Part shown: piece after piece, positions 1-10,750 of the stretch
Layout: each line of letters opens with the position of its first letter
Numbering within the stretch: the stretch's first letter is position 1
Assembly (NCBI GenBank): GCA_009801015.1
Contig: VHZZ01001279.1
Span: forward strand, 20,993-49,173
Direction of reading: 5' to 3'
DNA: 28,181 nt
Source of the DNA: Silene noctiflora
Taxonomy: Eukaryota; Streptophyta; Magnoliopsida; Caryophyllales; Caryophyllaceae
Program-made: the position numbers and the translations under genes
The notes under the pieces: model-generated
Database searches by the model: none
Seen by the model: only the letters and a program-made list of their open reading frames with translations
What the model was told of the DNA's origin: nothing

Positions 1-39
<39 letters not shown>
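1..39. repeat. (ATT)n microsatellite
   Basis: Thirteen ATT units run from the window edge and abut the A-tail side of the SINE-like copy that follows. The repeat may extend beyond the window. Confidence 0.95.
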
Positions 40-40
<1 letters not shown>

Positions 41-160
41 TTTTTTTAACGGGAGTTACAAAGACGATTTTGATGCTGATTGGATTTGAACTCAAGTCGT
101 GAACATGAACGTCATCTCTCATTACCTTACCAACTAAGCTAGTTGATTTCTGTTCTAACC
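41..160 (-). mobile_element. tRNA-derived SINE copy, diverged
   Basis: Read on the minus strand this has a pol III A box TAGCTTAGTTGG (complement of 130-141), a B box GAGTTCAAATCC (82-93) and an A-rich tail at about 41-47. It shares an 18-bp perfect block (TCAACTAGCTTAGTTGGT) and an alignable body with the SINE inside the bHLH intron at 2448-2566, so both belong to one family. No target duplication is evident; the left flank is an ATT microsatellite that could hide one. The 5' end at about 160 is set by analogy with the other copy. SINEs are non-coding and are mobilised by LINE machinery. Confidence 0.72.
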
Positions 161-2277
161 GACCGTCCAATTAGCGATGCAGTTGACGGATGCCTCGTTA
201 TCATATTTATTTATTTATTTATTATACATTGTATATTTTAAGTTACTTTTTAAAAAAGGGTATATTTATTTCATGTATAATACGACGACGATTAGGTTAA
301 TAGTGTCATACTGAGATTTTCTTATTATCTTCTTAGAATTAACAAGTTATAGATTTATATAGGCGTAACGTAACGATTGAAAGGTTGAAGCAACAACAAA
401 CATGCATTATTCGGTCAAAAGGAATATAATCTTGACCAGATTCCAATTGCCTTACCACTCGTGCATTATCTTATAAACAACAACAACAACAACAACACCC
501 TTAACATATTTGTTAAGACGTAGATAATGTAATCAGTTTGTGGAGAGATAATAATAGTTAAGTAGGATTATCTCTTGGTATCTACATTGTAGATTACGGA
601 GTATATCTCTAGGCTCTTGCTAATGAATAGTCAATGGTCAATGGAGTCGTCGAATAACGATGCTAAGCTTGTTGCTACTATTTATATCAAGTAATATCCA
701 TGGAAGAGAACCAAATCCTTCCGATTATGTCATAATGCTAATAACATAACATCTAACATACGGAGTACTATTTAATTTGTTTAACTACTATGTACATAAT
801 CTATTTCCAAGAGTCGCCTCAAAATTTGTTTATGATAATTTTCAGGAAAAATGTAGGAAATATACCGGTAATGTTGAATAGGTTGATATGAAAAGACATT
901 ATAAAGCAAATTAAAGGGCGTAATTTATAAATTTTATGTTTTCGTTAATATGACTAGCTAGTCGATTTCTGTTTCGTGTGGTTTTTGATGTCAGACGTAC
1001 GATTGGACTACCGTGAGCAATTCATCGCTTTCGTCCTTGGGATATCATCTTTATATCTTTGTTGGTCCTAGGGGACGGAGGAGGGTAGCTAGGTTAGCCG
1101 AAAGGGGTTTAAAGAGAGAGCCAAAAAAGGATCTTTCGTCATCCTTTATAATGTTGATTCATCAATTTTTTCGGGTGGATGGAGAAAGGTATATTTGCCT
1201 ATACGGTAAATTTAGCCATGTTAGTTTGGTGATTTAACTTATTACAGTAACACTTCAAATAAATATGTTTTCGTCTATTGATTATGCCAATTGAGATGTT
1301 ATATATGAATGGGAGTATATAGTTATGAACGATATAATTTAATATATTTCGCAAATAATAATAAAGTAATTATGCATTAGACATAGACAGCAAGAGTAAC
1401 CATGACAATGAGTTGCAGCCGCATTAAGTAGCTTATTCATACATGATTCAACATTGAGTGAAGACACATATTATTCTTTAAATAATTTGATCTCTACGTA
1501 TTTAAGAAATCTTACATGAATTTTCAGCTTACATTATCAACACCAATATTAAACAAGAATTAATCTTAGATAACAACTAATTGGAGCAAGGAAGCTATAG
1601 GCCGGAAATGTAACCTAGCTCGAATAATTGAATGCAATTTAATCCATTATTAGTAATTAGAATAATCATTCTATCATATTCATACCCAATAACCCGCATA
1701 TATAGAAAACGATTATCATTGCAAAAACCATATATTATACATTATATTATCTTTCTTGATGAGTACAAGCTAGTTAAGAACGTCGCTTAAGGAAAAAGAG
1801 GGCACTAAGACCTCTTAATAAGCACCCTATAAAAAAACTTCATCAATTCATAAAAACACGTGTTTATTCAACCGTCCACACTAATAGAAAAAAGAAAGTC
1901 TGATAATAATAAGTACACAATTCAGACCTTCTTATATAACGAAAAGGATAACAAGTCGCATCTTAACCCAACCAAACCCTAAAAAAAGCCCGAATAAACC
2001 TCTTTTGGTCATTTCTAATAACAGGAGGATAGTGTAACACCGTCCAGAAAGGACCGTGCAAAAAAAAAAAATATGAAAAAAATCCTCTTGAAGAATGAAC
2101 CCTTAGAGAAAACAGGCTAGATTATGTATAAATTAGGGTATGGTTGTTTAGATGAAGACACAACACACCAACTAGAGTGGACTAAGTAAATTACTTTGAA
2201 ATATACTTTAATTAGGTTATAATTTTTGAGTCTTTAATTCTTCAATGAAGTAGATATTTGGCCTTAGCTTTCTTTGT
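161..2277. other. Intergenic region, no supported gene
   Basis: AT-rich sequence with short tandem tracts: TTTA units near 203-223 and an AAC tract near 478-497. Short open frames exist, for example near 1013-1237, but they show no recognisable domain or splice context. The last 100 to 200 bases before 2278 probably include the 3' UTR of the bHLH gene, but I could not fix a poly(A) site. Confidence 0.6.
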
Positions 2278-4333
2278 TCATATCAAACATTTGATGGTAG
2301 CTTGCAAATGTCTTACTAGATCTTTGGATGTCATCTTAAATTCAGCATTCATCTGCAAGAAGAAAAATATACATCTTTTTAACACAAATTTAACATATAT
2401 ATATGCATGAACACTTTTAAATTCTTCACTCAATCACAAAATTCGATGCAGATGTGAGATGTCAACTAGCTTAGTTGGTTAAGTCATGAGAGGTGGTACT
2501 CATGACCCGGGTTCCAAACCCTATCAACAATCAAATCGCCCTTGTGGATCTCTTTATACAAAAAAAATCACAAAATTCGATAGGGTTTACATACATGTTA
2601 ACATGTATAGTGTGATTGGATAAGGGAATACTTGATTTCTGTATGATTTTATTTCAATATGTGATCAATTACTTAAAGCTTAACTGTCTAACCGAGATAT
2701 GAGATAAGGGAGGTTGGATGTATGCATCATATAAAAACTAGGGTTTCAAAGTTGACAACTTTTATTTGAGTTCATATTAAAGAGGAAATGAAAGAATTAA
2801 TTACCTGAGCAATAATTGTTAAATCAAGAAATGATCCTCCAAAAGCCAAAGCACTACTATTTACCACCTCAAGATGAAGCATCACAACTTGAGAAAGAAG
2901 TTTTTCAAGAATTCCATTCTTTTTTCCACAATGAATTCTTATAAGAACATCCTTATCCGAAAATTTCACTTCAATTTCGGGCAACAAACCATCACATGAA
3001 CCACCAGGGGAACTTGCTTGTGCTAAAGATTGTTCGTCATCACCATCTTCACTGACCCAAGATTTCTTCCGAGAGGTCGCTGATTCGATAGGTTTCTTCT
3101 TTGCTTCCTCCTCAAGTGTCTTCACTTTATCTTGTAATTGCTTTACATATCTTATGGCATCTCCTAGGACTGAGGCCTTGTCCATCTGTCCACAAAATTA
3201 GGTTATCATCTTTTTAGCTAACCTTGTGTAAAACCTTAAACTTATATTTTTAATTAGTACAACTACTATATATAGAGTTTATACATATTTCAATTACTGA
3301 ATTTTCATTGAAAAATAAGAAATATATCGCGCCTTATTTTTTTATAACTCTGTTAATTTAATCACATAGAGACGATGAGTCGATGAATGAGATAAACAGA
3401 CAAGCAAGAATAGAAAGCATGTAAATACCTTCTTTAGTCCAGGGATGATAGCTGATAAAGCAATGAACCTTTGGCTGAGTTTCTCGCGGCGTTTCCTCTC
3501 AGCAAGAACATGCTCCTTAGATGACTGTGCCAAGCTAGTGGAATTATTGTTATAATTCTTCTTAATTGTGTTACCAAGAGTGTAACTTTTCTTGTCAATT
3601 GAAGGATGAGGAACCATCACTTCATCTGCATATGTAACACTAGACACCGCAACAGCCTCTTCTTTTGGCGTAACATAGCTCGTGTGGTTAATGATATTGT
3701 CGTGAGAATCCCCAAAGGACAACATACTCGGCTTGTACGAATTCCCATTGTTTGTCTTCAATTGCTTAGTAATAATGGGTANTTCCGCGATTTTGTGATC
3801 AAATTGATGAGCTGATCTTTTGCAACTAAGAACTTGGTTGTTGTTGTTGTTGTTAGACCCTTGTTGATGATAACCATTGTTGTATGAAGGTAATAATGGT
3901 TCTCTGAATAAGTCTTCAAATGAGTTGACTTGATTCAAGAAGCTCAAATCATCAACTAATCCCTGAAATTTAAACAATAATGTTAAAATTTTGCATCTTT
4001 GATTACTTAGTACACGAAAGAACAAAAATGAGATATCGCTACCAGGTGGTATTCTATTGTATTTATATCCATGCAACTAATAGTTTCTCTATACTTGAAT
4101 ACATCATGATTATAAAAGAATTACTCATCAACATTTCCTACAAAAATTGACAACAAATTTTCTTGTAATGACACTAATATTTAGCTGGCAAGATCACTAG
4201 CTAGGATCTACGTACAAATAAATGATTTTATTTTAATTATTTATACTTAGAATAATTCCAATACAAGTAGAAAATAGAGAGAAAAGATATATACCAGATC
4301 TGAGTATCCTGTGAAGATTGAAACAGCCTCCAT
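2278..4333 (-). CDS. bHLH transcription factor, subgroup IVa-like (342 aa, 4 exons)
   Basis: Nuclear DNA-binding protein expected to bind E-box/G-box sites as a dimer. Exons on the minus strand are 4333-4295, 3962-3429, 3185-2805 and 2352-2278. All three introns are GT-AG and phase 0, giving 342 codons and a TGA stop. The start MEAVSIFTG is the only ATG that joins cleanly to exon 2. The basic region at about residues 163-175 (HVLAERKRR) has the H-E-R contact set (H164, E168, R172). Helix 1 runs to LKK (191), exon 3 starts MDKASVLGDAIRYVKQL, and a zipper-like stretch follows. Residues about 262-342 resemble the ACT-like C-terminal domain of this subgroup. An Asn run (residues 50-55) is encoded by a GTT/AAC microsatellite. 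One ambiguous base (3782) hides residue 74. Family members include AtbHLH18/19/20/25, NAI1 and the TSAR saponin regulators; assignment to one of these is not possible here. No disabling change is visible. Confidence 0.93.
2433..2581 (+). mobile_element. tRNA-derived SINE in bHLH intron 3, with target duplications
   Basis: A body of about 119 bp (2448-2566) has an A box TAGCTTAGTTGG at 2467-2478, a B box GGTTCCAAACC at 2510-2520 and a short A tail at 2560-2566. It is flanked by perfect 15-bp direct repeats ATCACAAAATTCGAT at 2433-2447 and 2567-2581, the signature of target-primed insertion. It lies antisense to the bHLH gene, between exons 3 and 4, away from both splice sites. The intact duplication argues for a fairly recent insertion. 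Confidence 0.9.
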
Positions 4334-4377
4334 ATCAAATGATAATCTTGTGATTAAGCTTCTTAATTATGTACAAA

Positions 4378-4389
4378 GTATATATATAG
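4378..4389 (-). promoter_or_regulatory. Candidate TATA box of the bHLH gene
   Basis: On the minus strand this reads CTATATATATAC, 45 bases upstream of the ATG at 4333. A transcription start about 30 bases downstream would leave a 5' UTR of only about 15 to 20 bases. Just upstream, 4395-4437 is a strongly CT-rich stretch on the coding strand, like plant pyrimidine patches. The call rests on position and sequence alone. Confidence 0.45.
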
Positions 4390-4691
4390 GTAAGGAGAGA
4401 AAGTAGAGAGAGGAAATGTAAGAGAGAAGAGTGAGAGTATGGTGATTGTGCTAAAATTATGCACGAGTTTTGGGAATTTATGGAGGAGTTGGTTGAGATG
4501 TGAAATGGGTTTAAGCTATCATTACTTTAACACCATTAATTATGTCATACACGATAATATACTATATTTATTCGTCTCTTTTGGGTACCCTTGCCTTTTC
4601 ATTATTTGAGTATGATATTTATTATTGTAGAGAAACTAGTTTGACTTAAAATTTGGATTAAAATTGAGAGTTCATAAAACTAATTACTTTT

Positions 4692-5038
4692 TGGTCATGT
4701 TTGGCAAACAACATAACCATATTTATGATAACAGGTAACGTCAGCCGAATACATTTTGCAGATTTTATTAGCAGGTTTGATTATTAAATTGAATTAGCAG
4801 AATTAAGAAAAATATGTTTGCTTGATAATTAGCAGATTATAGCAGGATAATTAGAATGATTTCATGTATGAATTGACTATACGAATACAATATGTTGTTC
4901 ACAAATAGTAGATCCCCACCAATATGCTATCAGAATACGTCGTTTACCACACATGAAAATAGTAGATTGGTTGGTTAATTTACTAACTAGGCCATAATTT
5001 ACTAATGTCACTCTATATGTTGTTTACCAAACAGGGTC
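4692..5038. mobile_element. Non-autonomous TIR transposon (MITE-like)
   Basis: About 347 bp bounded by inverted repeats. The left end (4692-4714) contains GTTTGGCAAACAACATA and the right end (5015-5037), read on the other strand, contains GTTTGGTAAACAACATA: one mismatch across 17 bases, with weaker matching further out. There is no coding potential. A convincing target duplication was not found, so superfamily (hAT-like is one option) and exact ends are uncertain. Confidence 0.5.
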
Positions 5039-7757
5039 TTTCTCATCACTTTTGTATAAGACCGTGCATTGTACAACCGTTTTATTATTATTTACGTACC
5101 TTATATGGTAATAAAAATGATGTGCATATTCTATCATACTAATATCATTATCCTCTGATAATATTCTTCTTTGTTTATATATATTATATTGCTTCTTTTA
5201 AAAAAAATAATATTGTGGAAAAACTTTTGATAGATGACAATCAATGATGGGTTATAAATGTCAAATGTGTCATCTTTATCTTTTTATACTTTTTTTAACA
5301 ATTTATTGTCAAAATTTTGTAATTTTGATCCAAAAAGTCAATTGAAAAGATTAGACTAGAGTGAATTTGAGAGAGTATATCACTAGCATAATAACCAAAA
5401 GAAAAAAAAAAAAATCATATTATCAGTTTTGCAATTTGTATATTTCAAGTATATTGGCGAAAAAAAAAGGTGGTATCAAACACGGAGTACATAAATTCTT
5501 TGTGCAACTATTTTAATTTTTAACAAGAACCATCGGTTACTGATCAACTTATAAGTATTATCTCTTATGAATTACTTGTATGATTTTATGAGTTGTACTA
5601 GCTGAGATGTAACATCCCTATCCATATAACGTAACAAGGAGTCCAAAAGTATAGAAGTAAGCTTTGATATAAAAATAATATATGTGTATAGTGGCACGTG
5701 TGATTAACGTGATTCAATTAGTTTAAGATTATATTCTGCAGCTTAATTATTAGCAGTTGAATTTCCCATTTAGAGTTTAGTTGTTGCTAGCTGCTACTCT
5801 TACCGTACGCGTTTCGCCACTCATCGTTGACACGCGCTGTTGATATTTGTTCTTTTTTACTATTCACTAGTCTTCATTTACGAGTGGACTTCTAGTGTTA
5901 AGTTTTACGTTTGTTGTTCAATAATTGTGTGTTTCTTAAACGATATTTTTGGTCATTTCGTTTTTTTTTTTTTTTTTTTATAATCTCTATAACAATTAGT
6001 CAGATTATTATTATATGAAAAACTTTGTAATTATTTATTTTTGTATTCCATGTAACATATTTCCTTTTATTTTGGTTCATAAATCGAACAAGATTGAATC
6101 TTCATATTATTATGAAAAATAACCGTCAAAGATGATAATAAGCTGAGTTACTATCCGTATTGAATAAGGAGAATAAGAATATAAAAGGCAGAGGTATTAC
6201 AGAAGACATACATACACATATTAGATTAATTATATGAAGTCTGTCTTACACATGTTTATGCTCAATTAAAGGTTTATGACCTTAATTACTAACCAATAAC
6301 ACAATACATACATAACAACAGTTACATATGTTATTAGATATTAAACCTCCTCCTTTCTAGACTATCGTAGATGCACATAAAATAACGAATGTCTCTAATT
6401 TAAGTTTAATCATACTCCGCATTACATAAGAATGATGTCTACAAAACCAACATAATATGAAAATAACAAAATTAATGAAGTTTGTTCATATGTAACTAAA
6501 CTTTACTAACCTCGTAATTTGTCTCATTCATTCCTAAAAATGTTCTTAAATGTTGCCAAAATAATAAATAATAATCTTTCCAAAAAAGAACCTAATACTA
6601 AAGATTGGTCTAAGTAAACGCAAGAAATATACATATCATGATTTATCAAACATAACATTTTATGTCAAAAAGCTTAGAAAGAAATATTACAAAATAGGTT
6701 TTCAACAATTTTTTTAAAATAAAAATAATAAAAAAGTTGGTAGCCAATAAAGAGGGAGGGCCGAAATCTGTAGAAAGTTAATTACTGGACGGCAGAAACT
6801 TGAAGCCGAAGTTGGAATGTCAGTCTTAACGTAAGACACTGGTCAGAGCATCAATGATAAGTATCTTGTTTTATAATTCGCTTTTAAGACGACAATACCC
6901 ATCTTAAGATAACAATGGGTGAACTATACCCCCAACTCGTATATATATGAGTTATGACAAATTTTTTATTTGTTTCTAGAGTTTATTTTTTCTACCATTA
7001 AATATATTTGATTTGTTTTATGTTTAAGACGGTATTATATATCGTCCTAAATAAATATTGTGGTTTTCTTAATGCCTTTTGATGTGAATGGACATGGATG
7101 TTGGAAATTCGTCATGCACCAAAAGTCTACGTGGTCTGCTTCCATGAAATATGGAGTGTTATTCTTTTTTGTTTGACTTTCTTTAAACACTTACCTGCTT
7201 TTGTTTTTACCTGACTTATCAATCACTTTGGTTCCTAAACTTCCTGCAAACTAATTTTGATTAGGATCGTTGTGTCCATACTTTATGGCGAGATGCCAGT
7301 GACTTTCTTTAATCAGCATGGTTTGAATTGATTCATCTAGTAGATTTGGTAGAACTTAAAATTATAGGTGATCCCATTTGAAAATATGACTTGAATCACC
7401 GGAAATTTAACTTGATAGAATCCACAAATTGGATGATACGGCCTGTTCCGAGGTCAGTGACTTTAATATTCAATATTGTATACCTGACAAACGGGTCAGC
7501 TCAATTTCATGCCTGTAAGAACTCGGTCATCTCGGTTTCAGATCATTTTTTGTTCTATTATAAAGTCATTTAGGGATAATGATGAATTTGCAACAATAAA
7601 CATCCGGATTAAGTCAAATTTGTTTGGGTCAATTCAAGTGTGTCAGACTGTCAGGTCATGCTCAAATCCTTAGTAGTTTGGGGGAAAGAAAATGGAATCA
7701 AGTAAGGGAAATAAGGAGAAAGAAATGAAAATACCTTAATTTTACCAAAGTTTCTTG
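5039..7757. other. Intergenic AT-rich region, no supported gene
   Basis: There is a poly(T) run near 5960-5979. Weak inverted segments at 6883-6905 and 7023-7052 (both with a TAAGACG or TAGGACG start) could mark a decayed foldback element about 170 bp long. Nothing else is recognisable, and short open frames such as 7391-7573 lack domain or codon support. Confidence 0.55.
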
Positions 7758-7931
7758 ATTGTGACGGGCACTATCCGTTACAAGCAGAAGACGGATAGTG
7801 TCCCTTTCACAATAAAGCAAGTGAGAGGACAAGTGGAGGGAAATGGAACAACCCATGGTTGGTGCCACTTGCATATTGTGAGAGGGGTACTATCCGTCTT
7901 CAACTTATGACGAATAGTGCCCGTCTTCAAT
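7758..7931. mobile_element. Foldback MITE with ~50-bp inverted repeats
   Basis: The left arm (about 7758-7812) holds GACGGGCACTATCCGT and GAAGACGGATAGT. The right arm (about 7875-7931), read on the opposite strand, holds GACGGGCACTATTCGTC and GAAGACGGATAGT in the same order and ends in the same CACAATA block. Arms of about 50 bp with several mismatches enclose a short loop of about 60 bp. Each arm also has internal smaller inversions. There is no coding capacity. The target duplication was not resolved. Confidence 0.75.
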
Positions 7932-9484
7932 GAAAATTTGTGTAATTTTACTTGTCTTGAAATAAGAAAGAAATGGGAATCATTTTAATTATCCACCATC
8001 TCAACTACTCAACCACCAACATTCACCATCTCATCATCGTCACCCACTACTATCTCTTGTCTCCTCACCCTAGACATGGACACCCCCGTCATCGGCAACT
8101 CCTCCGATATCCCCATTGAAACAAACACCAACAAAGGAAAAGGAAGAGTTTCATTTTCTTTTTTTTTTTCTTGATTATCTATTACCAAGCGCCCTAGCCC
8201 CTTCGCTTGATAAAGTAATAAACTCTTTTCTCTTCTATCCATGATGTGAAACACTCACGTGTAAGAATTAGATGACTTTCATCATACAACTAGTTTGCTC
8301 GATCAAATTTGATGTCGATAAAAAATTAAACAAACATAATTCAAGTCTTCTATAGCTCTATCTAATCTATCTAAAGTTGTTTACATTTGTAAAACGGTTT
8401 TATAAAGATATAATCTTTACCGCTAAGGCCCTAAAGTAAATTACGCATGTTATTAAAAATTGTTTTAATAATATTTTGGTTTACACAAATACTAGCTAGT
8501 GTAAACTGCCTTATACAAATATCGGTTTTTCTCATTCATTATGATAAAAGTAAGTTTATAAGAGCATTTCTGATGATAATAACTTTTAAATCTTTTCATA
8601 TTAAGTTTATTAATATGTACGTTAGGACACACGTTAATAAAACCGTAAGAATATTTATGTCATTAAAATTCACCCGAATTAAGTAGTACATTAATTCTCA
8701 TCTCATTATTCCCACGGTTTATACTAACATAACCGTACTTGAAATTAAAATGTCAAAGAGCCAGATTGTAATTTGACTTTTATCTTCATATAAGTAAGAT
8801 TAAAATATGTTTTACAGCAACACGTTACAGATTAACAGCTAATGTCATCATAGTAAATAATGAATTACAGAACAACATCGATCTAGACATAAAACTGTTT
8901 ATGAAGCTTCTAATTTTTGTCTTTTTCACAGTCCAAATAGTTACCGACTTACCGTCACGTAGCTATCGTAGATGTTTTCAAACATTGATCTTTTGATTCG
9001 CGACGAATTAATTACTATCTACGTGGGTAAATAAGATAAAAGTAAAGTCTCTAGAGAGTAACTGTTTTGTCTTATCTAACCATAAATAGTACGTAATATG
9101 TCGCAAGCTTGTAACGGATATGCCCGTCACAAGGAGACTTAGTTGTTTGTTTAATTATGTTTATTAAAGCGTCTTATATTTGTTCTCACTCTAATCATGT
9201 TTCTGTTGTGTCAAACTACGATGAACAAGTGGGTCCAAATGCGATTAAATTATAATCCTCTTGTAGATTATAATAGAGTAGCTTGTAGTTTTTAATTAGA
9301 TACTATTCAACTTTGACGATTTTGCATGAGATACTGCTCACCTAAGCTGTCGTAATAACAACAAAAATTAAGAATTTTAATTATTTCGTGCTGATATTGT
9401 TCTTAATTTTTGTTTTATTATCTAATTAATTTCATTTTTCCGAAATATAAATTTAGAATGTACCACATTTAATATCTCTTAATT
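7932..9484. other. Intergenic region, no supported gene
   Basis: A C-rich pyrimidine stretch at about 7995-8140 precedes a 32-codon frame starting at 8076, too short to call. The rest is AT-rich and featureless apart from a near-palindrome at 9108-9133. Confidence 0.5.
9108..9133. repeat. 26-bp near-palindrome (TAACGG/CCGTCA core)
   Basis: CTTGTAACGG and CCGTCACAAG pair across a short centre with few mismatches. The core resembles the arms of the foldback element at 7758-7931, so this may be a collapsed or solo end of that kind of element. Confidence 0.6.
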
Positions 9485-9761
9485 AGGATGTCAATTTCAC
9501 CCGCACCTGGTCAAAATTCAATCCACTCGATCCTAAAAGACGGATGAAAACCAAACTTAAATGGATAGCGGATGATGGATGGATGGTGGGTTGGATGAAG
9601 AAATCTCACCCGTTAACCATTCGTCACCCGATGTCTATTTATCTTTCTAAAAAAATATATAATACTTGCAAATTTTCTAATACTCATTAGTCAGAACACG
9701 GGTACAAGAGTAATAATGGTCAATTGTGAGGGAGTTACATTAGTTGAGCGATAAGTCTTTC

Positions 9762-9785
9762 TTAAGACGGATATATCCGTCTTAA
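9762..9785. repeat. Perfect 24-bp palindrome
   Basis: TTAAGACGGATA followed by its exact reverse complement TATCCGTCTTAA, with no spacer. The GACGGATA core is shared with the foldback MITE at 7758-7931. Confidence 0.9.
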
Positions 9786-9960
9786 TTTAAGATGAGTTAA
9801 GTAGTATCCACTTGTAAGGATAAAACAAAAAAAGGGTCGGAAATAGCAAACTCTTTGTCCTATCTATACAAATGGATCATTAGATAATGAATTGAACTAC
9901 TTCTAATCTTCTATACTATGAATTTTTTTTTTTGTTGAATTAAAATTCACGTATTTTTAG

Positions 9961-9961
<1 letters not shown>

Positions 9962-10027
<66 letters not shown>
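9962..10027. repeat. (TA)33 microsatellite
   Basis: An uninterrupted 66-bp TA tract inside the GGATG-rich degenerate element. It can extrude as a cruciform and is likely length-variable between individuals. Confidence 0.97.
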
Positions 10028-10030
<3 letters not shown>

Positions 10031-10169
10031 ACTCGTTTATCACCCGATTCATCTATTTCATCCACGGATGATGGATGATAAATTTTGCGAATGACGGATG
10101 GGTTGGATGAGATTTTGAAGCGACGGATGAAAGCTCACCCGATCCGAACCTGACCCATTAACATCCCTG

Positions 10170-10556
10170 TAACATAAAATATAAAGAATTATTTGTACAA
10201 ACGTTGAGGAGTAATCTAATCTGCCTAATTGTGCAAGTCGATTTTGTGGTACACCCCCGACCCTCATGCATGGCCATGGATGACAAATGACGATCTCTAA
10301 ATCTCACCCTTTTTTTTTTTTTTGTTATTCTGCATTTACAATTTACTCTAAATTAAATGGTGTGATTTACTCGAAGTAGAACAAACTAGATTTAAAACAC
10401 TCAACAAATACATTCAAATGACTTATTACAAAAAGAAATAAATATTACCCTCGGTCTAAATAACCAAAAAATATGGAAGATTTAAATTTAAATTGACTTG
10501 ATTATGTTAAGATTATAAAGGGGAGAGGATTACATAATGATAATTGTATTATTGAT
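10170..10556. other. Intergenic, nothing recognised
   Basis: AT-rich sequence with a T tract near 10311-10323. No gene, RNA or repeat that I can support. Confidence 0.6.
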
Positions 10557-10750
10557 AGTTGTGTTAAATTTAACATCGAGTTTGGGTCGCACCCAAATGG
10601 AGGAGACATAGTCCATTTTATAAGTCCAAGGGGGTTTCACTCTAAAACCAATTGACATAGAGAGTAGCCTCTTACCTTATAAAGTGATAATTCTTCTCCT
10701 CTTTTATCAATGTGAGACAACCCTGGGACTTCGGATTTCTTCACAAGTTG
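10557..10750 (+). mobile_element. Solo LTR (184 bp) with 5-bp target duplication
   Basis: The body 10562-10745 begins TGTTAAATTT and ends TTCTTCACA, so it has TG...CA ends. It is flanked on both sides by AGTTG (10557-10561 and 10746-10750). The interior words (AAACCAATTGACA, CTTATAAAGTG, CAATGTGAGAC) resemble short LTRs widely dispersed in plants. The size suits a TRIM-like or small copia-type element. Strand is assigned from these words and is tentative. It is a fossil left by LTR-LTR recombination. Confidence 0.72.

Larger units (their letters stand above)
9485..10169. mobile_element. Degenerate GGATG-rich element with inverted termini
   Basis: The left end starts AGGATGTCAAT and the right end, on the other strand, starts AGGGATGTTAAT. 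Internal segments on both sides are rich in GGATGGATG and CACCCG words, such as GATGGATGGATGG near 9575 and ACGGATGATGGATG near 10061. This looks like a decayed non-autonomous DNA element, similar in style to hAT-type elements that begin with a TAGGGATG-like end. No matching target duplication was found, and a TA tract lies inside it, so the call is tentative. Confidence 0.38.

Noticed and set aside
1013-1237. 74-codon open frame on the plus strand
   Set aside because: No recognisable domain, no splice context and no codon-use support; AT-rich intergenic surroundings.
2460-2525. Functional tRNA gene
   Set aside because: A and B boxes are present but no cloverleaf can be drawn; the 15-bp duplications and A tail identify a SINE.
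8009-8254. 81-codon open frame on the minus strand, and a 32-codon frame on the plus strand from 8076
   Set aside because: They overlap a pyrimidine-rich segment on opposite strands; neither has a known domain. The plus-strand stretch could be a captured gene 5' end, but nothing confirms it.
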